Shown piece by piece: positions 54,278-63,942 of a stretch of 64,000 nt of DNA; positions within the stretch are counted from its first letter, which is position 1; every line of letters starts with the position of its first letter. The position numbers and the translations under genes are program-made. Source of the stretch: Bacteroidaceae bacterium (GTDB taxonomy: Bacteria; Bacteroidota; Bacteroidia; Bacteroidales; Bacteroidaceae). Below the pieces are notes generated by a model. The model saw nothing but the letters and a program-made list of their open reading frames with translations. It did not search any database and was not told where the DNA came from. The DNA lies in contig JAFYMW010000115.1 in assembly GCA_017548165.1 (NCBI GenBank), positions 1-64,000 of the forward strand, read 5' to 3'.

Positions 54278-55447
54278 ATGTTGAGCAACATTCTTCTACT
54301 ACTATTCTATCTCTTCGCACCAGCTGGTATATTGTTCATCTGCCGCAAGATTAGAATCTTCAACAAGATAGGCCCTGTGCTCACCTTATACCTACTGGGT
54401 GTCATCGTAGCCAACATTGGCATTTTCCCCTCAGAATCAAATGAGCATGACAAACTTTTAAAATTTCAAAATTCTATCTCTGAAGTACTTGTTCCTTTAG
54501 CACTACCTATGATGCTCTTCGGTTGCAATTTCAAGAAATTCTCCTTGAGGAAATCACTGGGAGCGTTGGTCATAGGCATAACATCCGTCATGATATTTGT
54601 CATGATAGGATATATCGCCTTCCGAAACAATCTTGGAGAGGAGAGTACCATAATGAGCGCTGCATTAACAGGTCAATATCTTGGCGGTGCTGCCAACCTT
54701 GCCGCCATCAAGCAGATGCTGGGACTAAGCACCGAAAATTTCATCATTCTCTCTACCTGTAACCTCATCGTTTCATTCTTCTACCTGATGTTCCTCATGG
54801 GTGGAGGGGTGAAACTGGCACGTAGAATAGTAGGCACTATAGCAAGTCAAGAACAGGCAGTGAACATCGCAGAATACACTGAAGAGAACCCCTACAAGGA
54901 TTTCGGTAAAACAGAGAACCTTGTACAACTTGTCAAGATCCTCTTCGCCTCTATCATCGTCACGGGCATATCCGTCTATATTGGCACTCTTTGGGGTAAT
55001 GAAGGCAATATTTCAATGATAGCACTGATACTATCCATTACCACCATCTCACTACTACTCACATGTTGGAAAGAGGTACGTTCCTGGGACAAGAGTTACG
55101 ATTCCGGTATGTATCTTATTTATGTCTTTTGCCTTGTCATGGCCACTATGGCCGATTTGAGTAGCATCGATTGGCAACAAAGCATACACGTACTCATCTT
55201 CCAAGCAATCATTATCTTCGGTTCATTATGTCTCACAGTGCTAATGGCAAAACTTTTTCGCATTGATGCCGACACAGCCGTCATCACATCCGACACACTC
55301 ATCAACTCCCCTATTTGCGTACCAATGATTGCCGCCACTATGAAAAATAAGGATGTCATAGTCACGGGTATAACCAATGGACTTGCGGGATATGCCATAG
55401 GTAACTACATCGGATTCCTTATGTTCAATTTATTGAATCATTTTTGA
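54278..55447 (+). CDS. DUF819 family membrane protein
   Basis: A 389-residue polytopic inner-membrane protein of the DUF819 (YjcL) family, of unknown function. About ten hydrophobic helices are visible. The characteristic segment is LALPMMLFGCNFKKFSLRKSLGAL near residues 70-95, then MSAALTGQYLGGAANLAAIKQML near 125-147 and the C-terminal DTAVITSDTLINSPICVPMIAATMKNKDVIVTGITNGLAGYAIGNYIGF. The internal repeat of GG/GN motifs suggests a transporter with inverted repeats. It begins 29 bases after the SLC13 permease, so the two are probably co-transcribed. Confidence 0.88.
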   Translation: MLSNILLLLFYLFAPAGILFICRKIRIFNKIGPVLTLYLLGVIVANIGIFPSESNEHDKLLKFQNSISEVLVPLALPMMLFGCNFKKFSLRKSLGALVIGITSVMIFVMIGYIAFRNNLGEESTIMSAALTGQYLGGAANLAAIKQMLGLSTENFIILSTCNLIVSFFYLMFLMGGGVKLARRIVGTIASQEQAVNIAEYTEENPYKDFGKTENLVQLVKILFASIIVTGISVYIGTLWGNEGNISMIALILSITTISLLLTCWKEVRSWDKSYDSGMYLIYVFCLVMATMADLSSIDWQQSIHVLIFQAIIIFGSLCLTVLMAKLFRIDADTAVITSDTLINSPICVPMIAATMKNKDVIVTGITNGLAGYAIGNYIGFLMFNLLNHF

Positions 55448-55525
55448 TATAGACTAGCAAGCAGAATATAGGAAATAACTCCAAACCAATAAGATATAAT
55501 TTATAGAAATACCTACTGGTAATAA

Positions 55526-56149
55526 TCAAAAATCAAACTCCAATTGGGCACTATTGCCGAGTAGATTGAAAGTAAGACGGTGATAGGGAGTAGTGCCATA
55601 CTGGTGGATGGCAGCACGATGTGAAGGAGAAGGATAACCCTTATTGCTATCCCAATGGTATTGAGGATACTCTTCGTGAATTCGAAGCATGTATTCATCG
55701 CGATGGGTTTTAGCAAGGATAGAGGCTGCTGCTATGCTCATATACTTTGCATCACCCTTGACAATTGTGGTATGAGGTATATCTACATAAGGATAAAAAC
55801 GATTACCGTCAACAATGATATTCTCTGGTCGCACAGTAAGTTTGTCCAAAGCACGATGCATGGCGATGATACTGGAGCGTAATATGTTTAATTGATCTAT
55901 TTCCTTGTTGTCAACAGCCACCACTGCCCATGCGACAGCCTCCTTTTCTATGACAGAACGCAAAGCAGAGCGACGACGTTCTGTGAGTTGTTTGGAATCA
56001 TTCAATGCCTGTGCCAGAACACTGTTACGCTCACAAATATCGGGAGGCAGTATCACTGCAGCAGCATATACAGGCCCTGCCAAACATCCACGCCCAGCCT
56101 CATCGCATCCAGCCTCGATACTTCCGACCTTGAAATATGGTTCTAACAT
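55526..56149 (-). CDS. rnhB: Ribonuclease HII
   Basis: A 207-residue endonuclease that nicks RNA-DNA hybrids and removes single ribonucleotides from DNA. The catalytic signature is AGCDEAGRGCLAGPVYAAAV with the adjacent Asp-Glu near residue 14. KYMSIAAASILAKTHRDEYM near 133-153 carries another acidic ligand. The C-terminal YGTTPYHRLTFNLLG is typical. It is full length, convergent with the DUF819 gene, and 134 bases downstream of the sulfatase on the same strand. Confidence 0.96.
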   Translation of the reverse strand: MLEPYFKVGSIEAGCDEAGRGCLAGPVYAAAVILPPDICERNSVLAQALNDSKQLTERRRSALRSVIEKEAVAWAVVAVDNKEIDQLNILRSSIIAMHRALDKLTVRPENIIVDGNRFYPYVDIPHTTIVKGDAKYMSIAAASILAKTHRDEYMLRIHEEYPQYHWDSNKGYPSPSHRAAIHQYGTTPYHRLTFNLLGNSAQLEFDF

Positions 56150-56283
56150 AAATATGGTAACTAGCGTTATCCCACTCTTAGGAAATCTGTTTTAATCTCA
56201 GGTAACTCTCAATCAGTAAACTAAAACAAGTCTGTCCTACCACCTTTTTAAAGCCTTTATTTTTTTGACTTTTAACTTTCCGC

Positions 56284-57930
56284 TTACTTAGGTAGCGTTA
56301 TCTTAAATAATGGACTGTCTGTATGCTCCTTGCAGATGATGTCCACCATCTTTGTCACAATATCAGGGTGCTGCGAAGCGAGGTCGTGATCTTCATGGAT
56401 ATCAGTAGCAAGATTGTATAGCGAGGGAATACCTGATTTTACAACAAGCTTCCAATCTCCCATACGTAGAGCCATCATATTTGTCTCGTGAAACTCCCAA
56501 TATAGGAAGTCGTGCTTCTGCTGAATGGAATCATTACCAGTAAGTGTTGCGTTAAAAGAAATGCCATCATAACACTGTTGTTCAGAACTTGCCATCTTAC
56601 TGTATTGTGCGCCATCCAGTCCGGCATAATCCATCAATGTGGGCATTATATCGTAGAAAGCTAACAGATGGTCATTGACACTACCTGCAGGAACCCCAGG
56701 TCCCTTAGCAATGAATGGCACACGGATACCACCCTCATGCGTAGAACGCTTGGTCCCCTTAAGCATACCATCATGATTGAACCAAGCTGGATCTGCGCCT
56801 CCCTCCTCATGAGGACCATTGTCAGAAGTGAAGATAACGAGAGTATTCTCATCCAAACCCTTCTCTTTAAGTTTATCAAAAATCTCGCCGACCTGCGCAT
56901 CCAATCGACTCACCATAGCAGCAAACTGCGCATGACGTGAGTAGTTGCGATAGTACCATGAGCCAAAGTTACCACCATAAGGACTATCCTGGCCTTGGAA
57001 CCTATCAATGTATTTCGCCACAAGGCTATCGTTAGGTTGCCACAACTCTGCATGAGGCAAAGTATATGTAAATATACCCATAAAAGGCTGATTGGCAGTC
57101 TGACGATCAATCCAGTCTAGAGCATAGCGATGAATCAGGTCACTGGCATATTGTTCGCGATTCTCATAATCTTTGTGACCAGAAGCAACATCCTTGTGGA
57201 GGATGTTCTGTTTCAAAGTATCCACCACCACATGCTTATCGCCATACTTTTCGGGGTCATAACGATTGAGGAAGTTTGGATAGTAGGTATGAGCTTGAAA
57301 TTGACAGATATAGCCATAATAGCAGTCAACACCACGCACATTGGGCAACGACGCACTACTGCTTACCTGACTCTGCGACGTATCGGTATTACCATTTGCA
57401 TCCAGTTTGTACACATTAGGATATTCCATATTATAATATCCACCTGCCCACTTACCAAACATACCTGTGGTGTACCCAGCCTGCTTCATCAGTTCTGGAA
57501 TAATCTTGTGAGTATTGAGATATGGTTCCTGACCAATAAGAATATAGTCGCTATTGCTACCGAATGCATTTGGACGAAGGGCACTGCGCCAGTACTCGCG
57601 ATTGCCACGCACATGAGTGTGTCCAGTATGCTGACCTGTCATGAAGGATGCACGAGAGGGAGCGCTGACTGGACTACCAGCATATGCTTGCGTGAATCGC
57701 ATACCCTGCTGTGCCATACGATCAAGGTTGGGAGTCTCGATTCGTTGCTGCCCATAGCAACCAAGGTCGCCATACCCCATGTCGTCACACATTATAAAAA
57801 TAATATTGGGACGTTGGAAACTAGTAGCGCTGCCTACAGAATTATCGTTACCTACTGCTGTGGCCGAAGCGAATGTTGGCATCAGTCCGATGGCGGCCAT
57901 AAGGATTTGCTTTGCTCTTGTTATAATCAT
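56284..57930 (-). CDS. Serine-type formylglycine-dependent sulfatase
   Basis: A 548-residue exported arylsulfatase-family hydrolase. The signal peptide is about residues 1-24 (TFASATA). The metal site starts with PNIIFIMCDDMGYGDLG (Asp49-Asp50). The signature Ser89-Ala-Pro91-Ser-Arg93 with AASFMTG-like following residues marks Ser89 as the residue converted to formylglycine by an anSME radical-SAM enzyme, which is not encoded here. TSDNGPHEEGG near residue 370 and GGIRVPFIAKGPG near 405 are further metal/substrate motifs. Such enzymes release sulfate from host or algal glycans. It has its own consensus promoter at 57974-58005 and no SusCD or glycosidase neighbour. Confidence 0.92.
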   Translation of the reverse strand: MIITRAKQILMAAIGLMPTFASATAVGNDNSVGSATSFQRPNIIFIMCDDMGYGDLGCYGQQRIETPNLDRMAQQGMRFTQAYAGSPVSAPSRASFMTGQHTGHTHVRGNREYWRSALRPNAFGSNSDYILIGQEPYLNTHKIIPELMKQAGYTTGMFGKWAGGYYNMEYPNVYKLDANGNTDTSQSQVSSSASLPNVRGVDCYYGYICQFQAHTYYPNFLNRYDPEKYGDKHVVVDTLKQNILHKDVASGHKDYENREQYASDLIHRYALDWIDRQTANQPFMGIFTYTLPHAELWQPNDSLVAKYIDRFQGQDSPYGGNFGSWYYRNYSRHAQFAAMVSRLDAQVGEIFDKLKEKGLDENTLVIFTSDNGPHEEGGADPAWFNHDGMLKGTKRSTHEGGIRVPFIAKGPGVPAGSVNDHLLAFYDIMPTLMDYAGLDGAQYSKMASSEQQCYDGISFNATLTGNDSIQQKHDFLYWEFHETNMMALRMGDWKLVVKSGIPSLYNLATDIHEDHDLASQHPDIVTKMVDIICKEHTDSPLFKITLPK

Positions 57931-57973
57931 AGGAGGGTATGATGTATGTGATATATAATCGTGTTATCGCTCA

Positions 57974-58005
57974 CAAATTTAGCCATTATATTGTTTCATA
58001 GCAAA
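57974..58005 (-). promoter_or_regulatory. Promoter of the sulfatase
   Basis: On the minus strand TTTG (complement of 58002-58005), 20 bases, TAAATTTG (complement of 57974-57981), 44 bases before the ATG. Full consensus match. Confidence 0.72.
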
Positions 58006-58088
58006 CTTTTCTCTTAGAATTTGCTCTGATCTTGCTCTTTATCATGCCTTCACTGGCACCCCTTTAGCACCCTAACACACAAATACAA

Positions 58089-58126
58089 AAGGTGTTAACT
58101 GTTGAATCTAAAACAGTTAACACCTT
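58089..58126 (-). terminator. Terminator of tRNA-Leu
   Basis: AAGGTGTTAACTGTT (58089-58103) and AACAGTTAACACCTT (58112-58126) form a perfect 15-bp stem with an 8-base loop. The minus strand continues TTTGTATTTG. It begins 10 bases past the tRNA. Confidence 0.82.
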
Positions 58127-58135
58127 CCTCTATTG

Positions 58136-58220
58136 TGCCCGGAACGGGACTCGAACCCGTACGACCGCAATGGTCAAGGGATTTTAAGTCCCTCGTGTCT
58201 ACCGATTCCACCATCTGGGC
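58136..58220 (-). tRNA. tRNA-Leu (anticodon UAA)
   Basis: A class II tRNA on the minus strand. Acceptor GCCCAGA pairs with TCCGGGC (A5-C68 is a mismatch), discriminator A is at 58136, the D arm contains TGGAATCGGTAGACA, the anticodon loop CTTAAAA carries TAA (complement of 58184-58186), a long variable arm follows, and the T arm is ACGGG-TTCGAGT-CCCGT. CCA is not encoded. A -7 box lies upstream at 58272-58279. Confidence 0.94.
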
Positions 58221-58271
58221 GCAATGTATGTTTTGCTCTGTGACCACAACGAATTGGGGCATTGAGCGGTG

Positions 58272-58279
58272 CAAAGATA
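58272..58279 (-). promoter_or_regulatory. -7 box of tRNA-Leu
   Basis: TATCTTTG on the minus strand, 51 bases before the tRNA. The -33 position has only TTTC-like sequence. Confidence 0.5.
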
Positions 58280-58342
58280 TGAATATTTAACGAAACGAAA
58301 GGTATGTTTGGACGAAAATATTCGGTTTGCGCTATGTTTTTG

Positions 58343-58933
58343 TTAATGGATGTTCTGCTCAAGAGCTTTTTTATAACATTCGCGACATAGAGGTTCGTAT
58401 TCCATTTTTTCGCCTAATAGAACTTGTTTATCGACATCGACCAAACGGTGACTCACATATGCCAATGCACCACAATGCACACATATGGCATGCACCTTAC
58501 TCACCTCGTCTGCCACAGCAAGAAGTCGGGGCATAGGACCAAAAGGCTGCCCTTTGAAATCGAGGTCAAGTCCTGCCACTATGACACGAACACCTTGATT
58601 GGCCAAAATGTTGCACACTTCAACGATATTATCGTCAAAAAACTGAGCTTCATCTATACCAATAACATCATATCCTTCTGCCATCAACAGGATGCTTGAA
58701 CTAGAATCAACAGGAGTACTTGGAATGCTATTGCCTTCATGACTCACCACCTCCTCCTCGCTATAACGCACATCCATGGCTGGTTTAAATATTTCTACCT
58801 TTTGCCTCGCGAAAATAGCACGTTTCATGCGGCGGATTAACTCTTCTGTCTTACCAGAGAACATCGAACCACATATAACCTCGATACGCCCACAGCGCTT
58901 CATCTCTCCACTATTATCGGTAACATGTTTCAT
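58343..58933 (-). CDS. tdk: Thymidine kinase
   Basis: A 196-residue type II thymidine kinase for dTMP salvage. The P-loop [18 protein letters not shown] begins near residue 22, DEAQFFDD near 95 is the Walker B/catalytic Glu region, and [12 protein letters not shown] near 120 is the lasso approach. The zinc site is [13 protein letters not shown] with CRECYKK near the C-terminus. I keep ATG 58933, but a TACCTTTG box ends only five bases before it, so the internal ATG at 58903 (MKRCGRIEV) is a credible alternative that still contains the whole domain. It diverges from rsmI. Confidence 0.95.
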   Translation of the reverse strand: MKHVTDNSGEMKRCGRIEVICGSMFSGKTEELIRRMKRAIFARQKVEIFKPAMDVRYSEEEVVSHEGNSIPSTPVDSSSSILLMAEGYDVIGIDEAQFFDDNIVEVCNILANQGVRVIVAGLDLDFKGQPFGPMPRLLAVADEVSKVHAICVHCGALAYVSHRLVDVDKQVLLGEKMEYEPLCRECYKKALEQNIH

Positions 58934-58938
58934 GTTGA

Positions 58939-58946
58939 CAAAGGTA
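58939..58946 (-). promoter_or_regulatory. -7 box five bases before the tdk start
   Basis: TACCTTTG on the minus strand. It implies either a leaderless message from 58933 or a start at 58903 with a short leader. Confidence 0.45.
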
Positions 58947-59040
58947 CAAATTATATTAATCGCAAGGCATGGGCTGTTAAGAAATATAGCAGAAAAGCGA
59001 AATTCACATCAGCGCATTATGGGATTTCAAATATTATGCT

Positions 59041-59048
59041 TAAATTTG
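59041..59048 (+). promoter_or_regulatory. -7 box of rsmI
   Basis: TAAATTTG matches TAnnTTTG, 37 bases before the ATG at 59086. No clear -33 element. Confidence 0.45.
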
Positions 59049-59085
59049 TGCACACAAAGAAATATAAAATCCATCAAGGAGAGAA

Positions 59086-59838
59086 ATGGGAACATTGTAT
59101 TTGATACCGACACCTGTCGGAAATCTGGAAGACATCACAGCACGAGCTTTAAGAATATTGCGCGAATGCGACTTGATATTAGCGGAAGACACACGCACAA
59201 GTGGCAATTTACTGAAGCATTTTGACATACACAAACCCATGCTCTCGTATCATAAGTTCAACGAGCACCAAACCGTTGTAAAAGTAGTAGAGCGCCTTAT
59301 GGCTGGCGAGAATATTGCCGTGGTAAGTGATGCCGGAACACCAGGTATTAGCGATCCAGGGTTTCTCGTTGCTCGCGAAGCAATAAAAGCAGGAATCGAA
59401 GTAATTACACTACCCGGAGCCACAGCCTTTGTACCTGCATTGGTAAGTAGTGGACTACCTTGCGACCGTTTCTGCTTCGAGGGTTTCCTTCCCCAAAAGA
59501 AAGGCAGGCAGACACGCCTTGAGGCATTGAGCAATGAGAGTCGTACTATGATATTCTACGAAAGCCCACATCGTGTGGTGAAAGCCTTACAACAATTTAT
59601 TGAGGTCTTTGGTAAGGAACGACAATGCAGTGCATGCCGTGAAATAAGCAAATTACACGAAGAGAGTGTCCGTGGCACCTTAGAAGAAGTCTTAACGCAC
59701 TTCACTGAAACAGAACCACGCGGTGAATTCGTCCTTGTAGTAGCTGGTTGCAACGAGACATGCGCTACCATTTCGCCTTTAGAAGTACAGGAAGAGAAAG
59801 AAAAACATTTCAGCAAATACCGCAACAAACAAAAATAA
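59086..59838 (+). CDS. rsmI: 16S rRNA (cytidine1402-2'-O)-methyltransferase RsmI
   Basis: A 250-residue tetrapyrrole-methylase-fold enzyme that 2'-O-methylates C1402 in the ribosomal P site. It opens with GTLYLIPTPVGNLEDITARAL, then AEDTRTSGNLLKHF near residue 35, VSDAGTPGISDPGFLV near 80, and PGATAFVPALVSSGLPCDRFCFEGFLP near 108-135. FYESPHRVVKAL and the basic Lys/Asn tail follow. The length is normal. A lipoprotein gene begins 9 bases after its stop, and hflX follows that, suggesting one transcript. Confidence 0.96.
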   Translation: MGTLYLIPTPVGNLEDITARALRILRECDLILAEDTRTSGNLLKHFDIHKPMLSYHKFNEHQTVVKVVERLMAGENIAVVSDAGTPGISDPGFLVAREAIKAGIEVITLPGATAFVPALVSSGLPCDRFCFEGFLPQKKGRQTRLEALSNESRTMIFYESPHRVVKALQQFIEVFGKERQCSACREISKLHEESVRGTLEEVLTHFTETEPRGEFVLVVAGCNETCATISPLEVQEEKEKHFSKYRNKQK

Positions 59839-59847
59839 CACTAAGAT

Positions 59848-60699
59848 ATGAAGAAGATTATCATCATCGCAGCAGGTATCATCATGATGAGTGCCTGCCA
59901 AAACCAGAACGAAGGCAACGACCGCCTACAGCAACAGGTGGATTCCTTGCAGGCTATAGTTGACAATAAGGATGCTGAACTGAATGATATCATCGTCACT
60001 ATGACCGAGGTACAAACTGGTATACGTCGCATAGCAGAAGCCGAAGGACGTGTTACCGTGGCCGACGGTAACAAAGAAAGCGCTTCACAGAGAGAAATCA
60101 TCCGCGACAACATGCAGTATATCTGCGAAGCAATGCAACAGAATCGCGATTTGCTGGCACAACTACGCGAGAAACTTAATGCCAGTCGTTTCAAGGGGGA
60201 CAAACTAAAGGCATTGGTCGATGGTTTGCAGACACAGGTAGAAGAGCAAAATTATCGCATACAAGAATTGCAAGCCTCGTTGGCAGAGAAAGATTCTACC
60301 ATCGTGGCACAGATTGTGCGCATTGACTCACTTAACAAGAGCGTTGGTGAACTTTCCGAGCAGAACGCACAACAAAGCACTACTCTGGCACAGCAGGACA
60401 AGCAACTAAACACAGCATGGTTTGTTTATGGTACCAAGGCTGAACTTAAAGAACAGGGCATCCTCAAAGATGGAGAAGTTTTGAAGGACAGACAGTTCAA
60501 CAAAGATTACTTCACCGAAATTGACATCCGCAACATGAAGGATATCAAGACCTATAGCAAATCGGCACGCATACTTACCACCCATCCCGAAGATAGTTAT
60601 TTGCTAACACGTGACGGCAACGGAGAATACGAACTACATATCTCCAACCCCAGCCGTTTCTGGAGTGTAAGCAAATATCTGGTGATGCAGGTAAAGTAA
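59848..60699 (+). CDS. Coiled-coil lipoprotein
   Basis: A 283-residue predicted lipoprotein: MKKIIIIAAGIIMMSAC with Cys17 in the lipobox MSAC. Residues about 22-55 and 95-195 are heptad-rich coiled coil (NRDLLAQLREKLNA, LQTQVEEQNYRIQELQASLAEKD). The last 85 residues form a globular region beginning WFVYGTKAELKEQGILKDGEV, with GEYELHISNPSRFWSVSKYLV at the end. I know this C-terminal pattern from Bacteroidetes surface or periplasmic proteins but cannot name a proven function; an adhesin-like or structural envelope role is possible. It is 9 bases after rsmI and 10 before hflX. Confidence 0.75.
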   Translation: MKKIIIIAAGIIMMSACQNQNEGNDRLQQQVDSLQAIVDNKDAELNDIIVTMTEVQTGIRRIAEAEGRVTVADGNKESASQREIIRDNMQYICEAMQQNRDLLAQLREKLNASRFKGDKLKALVDGLQTQVEEQNYRIQELQASLAEKDSTIVAQIVRIDSLNKSVGELSEQNAQQSTTLAQQDKQLNTAWFVYGTKAELKEQGILKDGEVLKDRQFNKDYFTEIDIRNMKDIKTYSKSARILTTHPEDSYLLTRDGNGEYELHISNPSRFWSVSKYLVMQVK

Positions 60700-60709
60700 C
60701 CTTTATACA

Positions 60710-62035
60710 ATGAAGACAACAAGAAGCAAATACTACAACTCATCACGCTCAAGCCTGCCTTTTGAAGATGGAATGGGCAAGGTACAACACAGTGACATTG
60801 TCGGAGAAAGCGAAGAAACCGCCATCCTGGTGGGTATCATCACACCACAACAAAATGAGCGCAAGACTAAGGAATATCTCGACGAACTGGAATTCCTTGC
60901 AGAAACAGCAGGAGCTCGCACGGTAAAACGTTTCACTCAGCGCCTCAACGGTCCTTCTAGCGTAACCTATCTTGGTATAGGCAAACTACAGGAAATCCGC
61001 CAATGGATAGAGGCCGAGGAAGATGCAGAGCGCTATGTATCCATGGTTATCTTCGACGACGAACTCTCTGCCAAACAATTGCGCAATATTGAAAAAGAGC
61101 TTAAGGTGAAGGTGCTTGACAGAACTTCTCTGATTTTGGATATCTTTGCTATGCGTGCACAGACTGCCAATGCCAAGACACAGGTGGAATTGGCGCAATA
61201 TCGATATATGCTCCCTCGCCTGCAACGTTTGTGGACTCACCTCGAGCGCCAAGGTGGTGGCTCGGGTAGTGGCGGTGGCAAAGGTTCGGTAGGTTTGCGT
61301 GGTCCTGGTGAAACACAGTTGGAGATGGACCGCCGTATCATCCTAAACCGCATGTCCCTACTCAAACAACGTCTTGCAGAAATAGACAAGCAGAAAACCA
61401 CACAACGTAGCAATCGTGGCCGCATGATTCGTGTGGCATTGGTGGGATATACCAACGTGGGCAAGTCAACCTTAATGAACCTTCTTTCCAAAAGCGAGGT
61501 ATTTGCCGAAAACAAACTTTTTGCCACCCTTGACACCACTGTGCGCAAAGTCATCGTAGACAATCTGCCCTTCCTGCTCTCAGATACGGTAGGATTCATA
61601 CGTAAATTGCCCCATGACCTTGTTGATTCGTTCAAAAGTACTCTTGACGAAGTACGTGAAGCAGACTTATTACTCCATGTCGTAGACATCTCGCATCCAG
61701 AATTTGAAGACCAGATAAAGGTGGTTGAGAAAACTCTCGCCGACTTAGGATGTGCAGAAAAGCCTTCTATGATTATCTTCAACAAGGTGGATGCCTACAC
61801 ATGGGTCGAGAAAGATGAGGATGACCTTACTCCTGCCACAAAAGAAAACATCTCGCTTGACGATCTCATACACACCTGGATGACCCGTCTTTCTGGCGAG
61901 TGTCTTTTCATCTCCGCTTTGGAAAAGACTGGTTACGACACATTACGCCAAGTGCTTTACAACAAGGTGCGTGAGATGCATGTACAGAAATACCCCTACA
62001 ACGATTTCCTCTTCGAGCATTACGAGGAAGAGTAG
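60710..62035 (+). CDS. hflX: GTPase HflX
   Basis: A 441-residue ribosome-associated GTPase of the HflX family, which splits stalled or heat-damaged 70S ribosomes. The N-terminal HflX domain (about residues 1-170) contains RLNGPSSVTYLGIGKLQEI, followed by the Gly-rich loop GGGSGSGGGKGSVGLRGPGETQLEMDRR near 183-210. The G domain has G1 GYTNVGKST at 246-254, G2 FATLDTTVRKV, G3 DTVGFI near 290 and G4 NKVD near 360. The C-terminal portion is short. It closes the rsmI-lipoprotein-hflX run. Confidence 0.95.
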   Translation: MKTTRSKYYNSSRSSLPFEDGMGKVQHSDIVGESEETAILVGIITPQQNERKTKEYLDELEFLAETAGARTVKRFTQRLNGPSSVTYLGIGKLQEIRQWIEAEEDAERYVSMVIFDDELSAKQLRNIEKELKVKVLDRTSLILDIFAMRAQTANAKTQVELAQYRYMLPRLQRLWTHLERQGGGSGSGGGKGSVGLRGPGETQLEMDRRIILNRMSLLKQRLAEIDKQKTTQRSNRGRMIRVALVGYTNVGKSTLMNLLSKSEVFAENKLFATLDTTVRKVIVDNLPFLLSDTVGFIRKLPHDLVDSFKSTLDEVREADLLLHVVDISHPEFEDQIKVVEKTLADLGCAEKPSMIIFNKVDAYTWVEKDEDDLTPATKENISLDDLIHTWMTRLSGECLFISALEKTGYDTLRQVLYNKVREMHVQKYPYNDFLFEHYEEE

Positions 62036-62122
62036 CATGAATGATGACACTCATCAATAGCACATTCCCTCCCCTATCTTGAGAATACAAAACTAACATT
62101 CTAGGTTCTAATCACTATATTA

Positions 62123-63235
62123 ATGAAGAACACTGAACAAAAAACTCATTCTGGCGAACAATCTTTTTTTGCAGAAAGGATTACTTTTGACCGTTTTGTT
62201 CGCGGTTTGCTGATACTGATGGGTGGAGTGGCAGCATACTACCTGCTGGATGTATTGAGTAACGTATTGTTACCATTCTTCCTGGCATGGCTGATTGCAT
62301 ATTTATTGTATCCACTGATAACGTTCTTGGAAAAGAAGTGTCGCATACGTTTCCGCATTCTGAGTATTGTGGTGGCATTAGCCTTAATCTTTGGTATACT
62401 CACAGCATTGGTGGTTTTTACCGTACCTCCTGCCATTAGGCAAATGGGACGCTTATCGGACGACCTCATCCTATATGCCACTACATATCTCTCGGACACA
62501 GACATTCCCAACAAATTACTTTACTTGGTAAAAGATTTTGATAGCAACACCATCATAAAACTCTTTCAGAACGACGAAGTGATGGATGCTATAAAAACTG
62601 CGATTCATCAGTTTTGGACTCTAATATCTGGTACGATAAATGTGGCATGGATACTGATGGGAATAATGATGACGGTACTATATCTGATATTCCTACTGAT
62701 TGATTATGAAAACATCAATACCAATTGGATACAGATTGTACCAAGTGCCTATCGCAAGAAGGCTTTAAGTCTAACTACAGATATGAAACATGAGTTGAAT
62801 GCCTATTTCCGTGGACAAGCCACGGTGGCATTGTTGGTAGGCATATTGTTCAGCATCGGTTTTATTATTATCGACTTCCCTATGGCTATTGGATTGGGAT
62901 TGTTCATCGGGCTTCTCAATATGGTACCATATGCTCAAACATTCGGTTTCATACCCACCATAATATTGGGACTACTCAAAGCCAACGATACAGGACAGAG
63001 TTTTTGGATTATTGCCTTGATGACGATTGCTGTATTCTGTGTGGTACAAGCCATACAAGATTTGATTCTTGTGCCTAAGATAATGGGTAAAACCATGGGA
63101 CTGAAACCAGCTATTATCCTACTATCACTCTCCATATGGGGCACGCTCTTGGGTGTCGTAGGCTTTATTATAGCCCTGCCCTTGACCACATTGGCATGGT
63201 CATACTATAAAAGATATATCCTGAAGGAAGAATAG
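62123..63235 (+). CDS. AI-2E family transporter (PerM/YdiK-like)
   Basis: A 370-residue polytopic inner-membrane protein of the AI-2E exporter family, whose members include PerM and TqsA; most are of unknown substrate. About seven or eight hydrophobic segments are seen. Family marks include LLPFFLAWLIAYLLYPLITFLEKK near residues 50-72, FPMAIGLGLFIGLLNMVPYAQTFGFIPTIILGLL near 253-285, and IQDLILVPKIMGKTMGLKPAIILLSLSIWGTLLGVVGFIIALP near the C-terminus, a strongly conserved ending. The M15 peptidase gene begins 6 bases after its stop, so the two are co-transcribed. Its substrate is not indicated by the sequence. Confidence 0.93.
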   Translation: MKNTEQKTHSGEQSFFAERITFDRFVRGLLILMGGVAAYYLLDVLSNVLLPFFLAWLIAYLLYPLITFLEKKCRIRFRILSIVVALALIFGILTALVVFTVPPAIRQMGRLSDDLILYATTYLSDTDIPNKLLYLVKDFDSNTIIKLFQNDEVMDAIKTAIHQFWTLISGTINVAWILMGIMMTVLYLIFLLIDYENINTNWIQIVPSAYRKKALSLTTDMKHELNAYFRGQATVALLVGILFSIGFIIIDFPMAIGLGLFIGLLNMVPYAQTFGFIPTIILGLLKANDTGQSFWIIALMTIAVFCVVQAIQDLILVPKIMGKTMGLKPAIILLSLSIWGTLLGVVGFIIALPLTTLAWSYYKRYILKEE

Positions 63236-63241
63236 AACACC

Positions 63242-63898
63242 ATGACGAGAGTCGCGAAAACAAAAGCAATACACTATGTTGTAGCAATGCTCATATGGCT
63301 TTTGCCCTTGAACATCGTGGCACAGGTATTTACCTCAGCGGAGGTTCCCGATAGCATTTGGAACAGAATGCAGGGTCATTCATATCCCGAAGGATGCACT
63401 ATAGCACGCAACCAATTGCGCTACTTAAGACTATCTTATTGCGATTTCGAAGGTAATGAACACATAGGACAGATGGTATGCAACCAACTCATCTCCGACG
63501 ACTTGCTATACATCTTCCGTAAACTCTACGAGGCACGCTATCCCATAGCCAGCATCAGGCTAATTGATGACTACGATGCTAATGATAGTCTGTCCATGGC
63601 AGCCAATAACACCTCGTCGTTTTGCTACCGCATGGTGCATGGCAGCCAGACGCTCTCCAAACATAGCCGTGGCATGGCTGTAGATGTGAATCCGCTATAC
63701 AACCCATGCGTCTATGTCCGTTCGGGCAAAGTGTTGCCCACAGAAGGCAAGCCTTATGCCTATCAAAGAACCACACGTAAAGACATTCCTGGCAAGATTG
63801 ACACCACCGACCTCTGCTATCGTCTCTTTACTCAACGAGGTTTTAGATGGGGAGGTACATGGCGCTCGCTCAAGGACTACCAACACTTCGAGAAATAA
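63242..63898 (+). CDS. M15 family metallopeptidase
   Basis: A 218-residue exported zinc peptidase of the M15C type, acting on peptidoglycan peptides (L-Ala-D-Glu or D-Ala-D-Ala bonds). A signal peptide is at about residues 10-28 (VVAMLIWLLPLNIVAQ). Zinc ligands occur in SKHSRGMAVDVNPLYNP near residue 140 (Ser-x-His-x-x-Gly-x-Ala-x-Asp) and in FRWGGTWRSLKDYQHFEK at the C-terminus (Asp and His). All are intact. It starts 6 bases after the AI-2E gene. A role in wall remodelling is likely; the exact bond cleaved is not determined. Confidence 0.92.
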   Translation: MTRVAKTKAIHYVVAMLIWLLPLNIVAQVFTSAEVPDSIWNRMQGHSYPEGCTIARNQLRYLRLSYCDFEGNEHIGQMVCNQLISDDLLYIFRKLYEARYPIASIRLIDDYDANDSLSMAANNTSSFCYRMVHGSQTLSKHSRGMAVDVNPLYNPCVYVRSGKVLPTEGKPYAYQRTTRKDIPGKIDTTDLCYRLFTQRGFRWGGTWRSLKDYQHFEK

Positions 63899-63942
63899 TA
63901 CATAAAAATAACATTATAAACCTATAATCAAAGTATCAAACT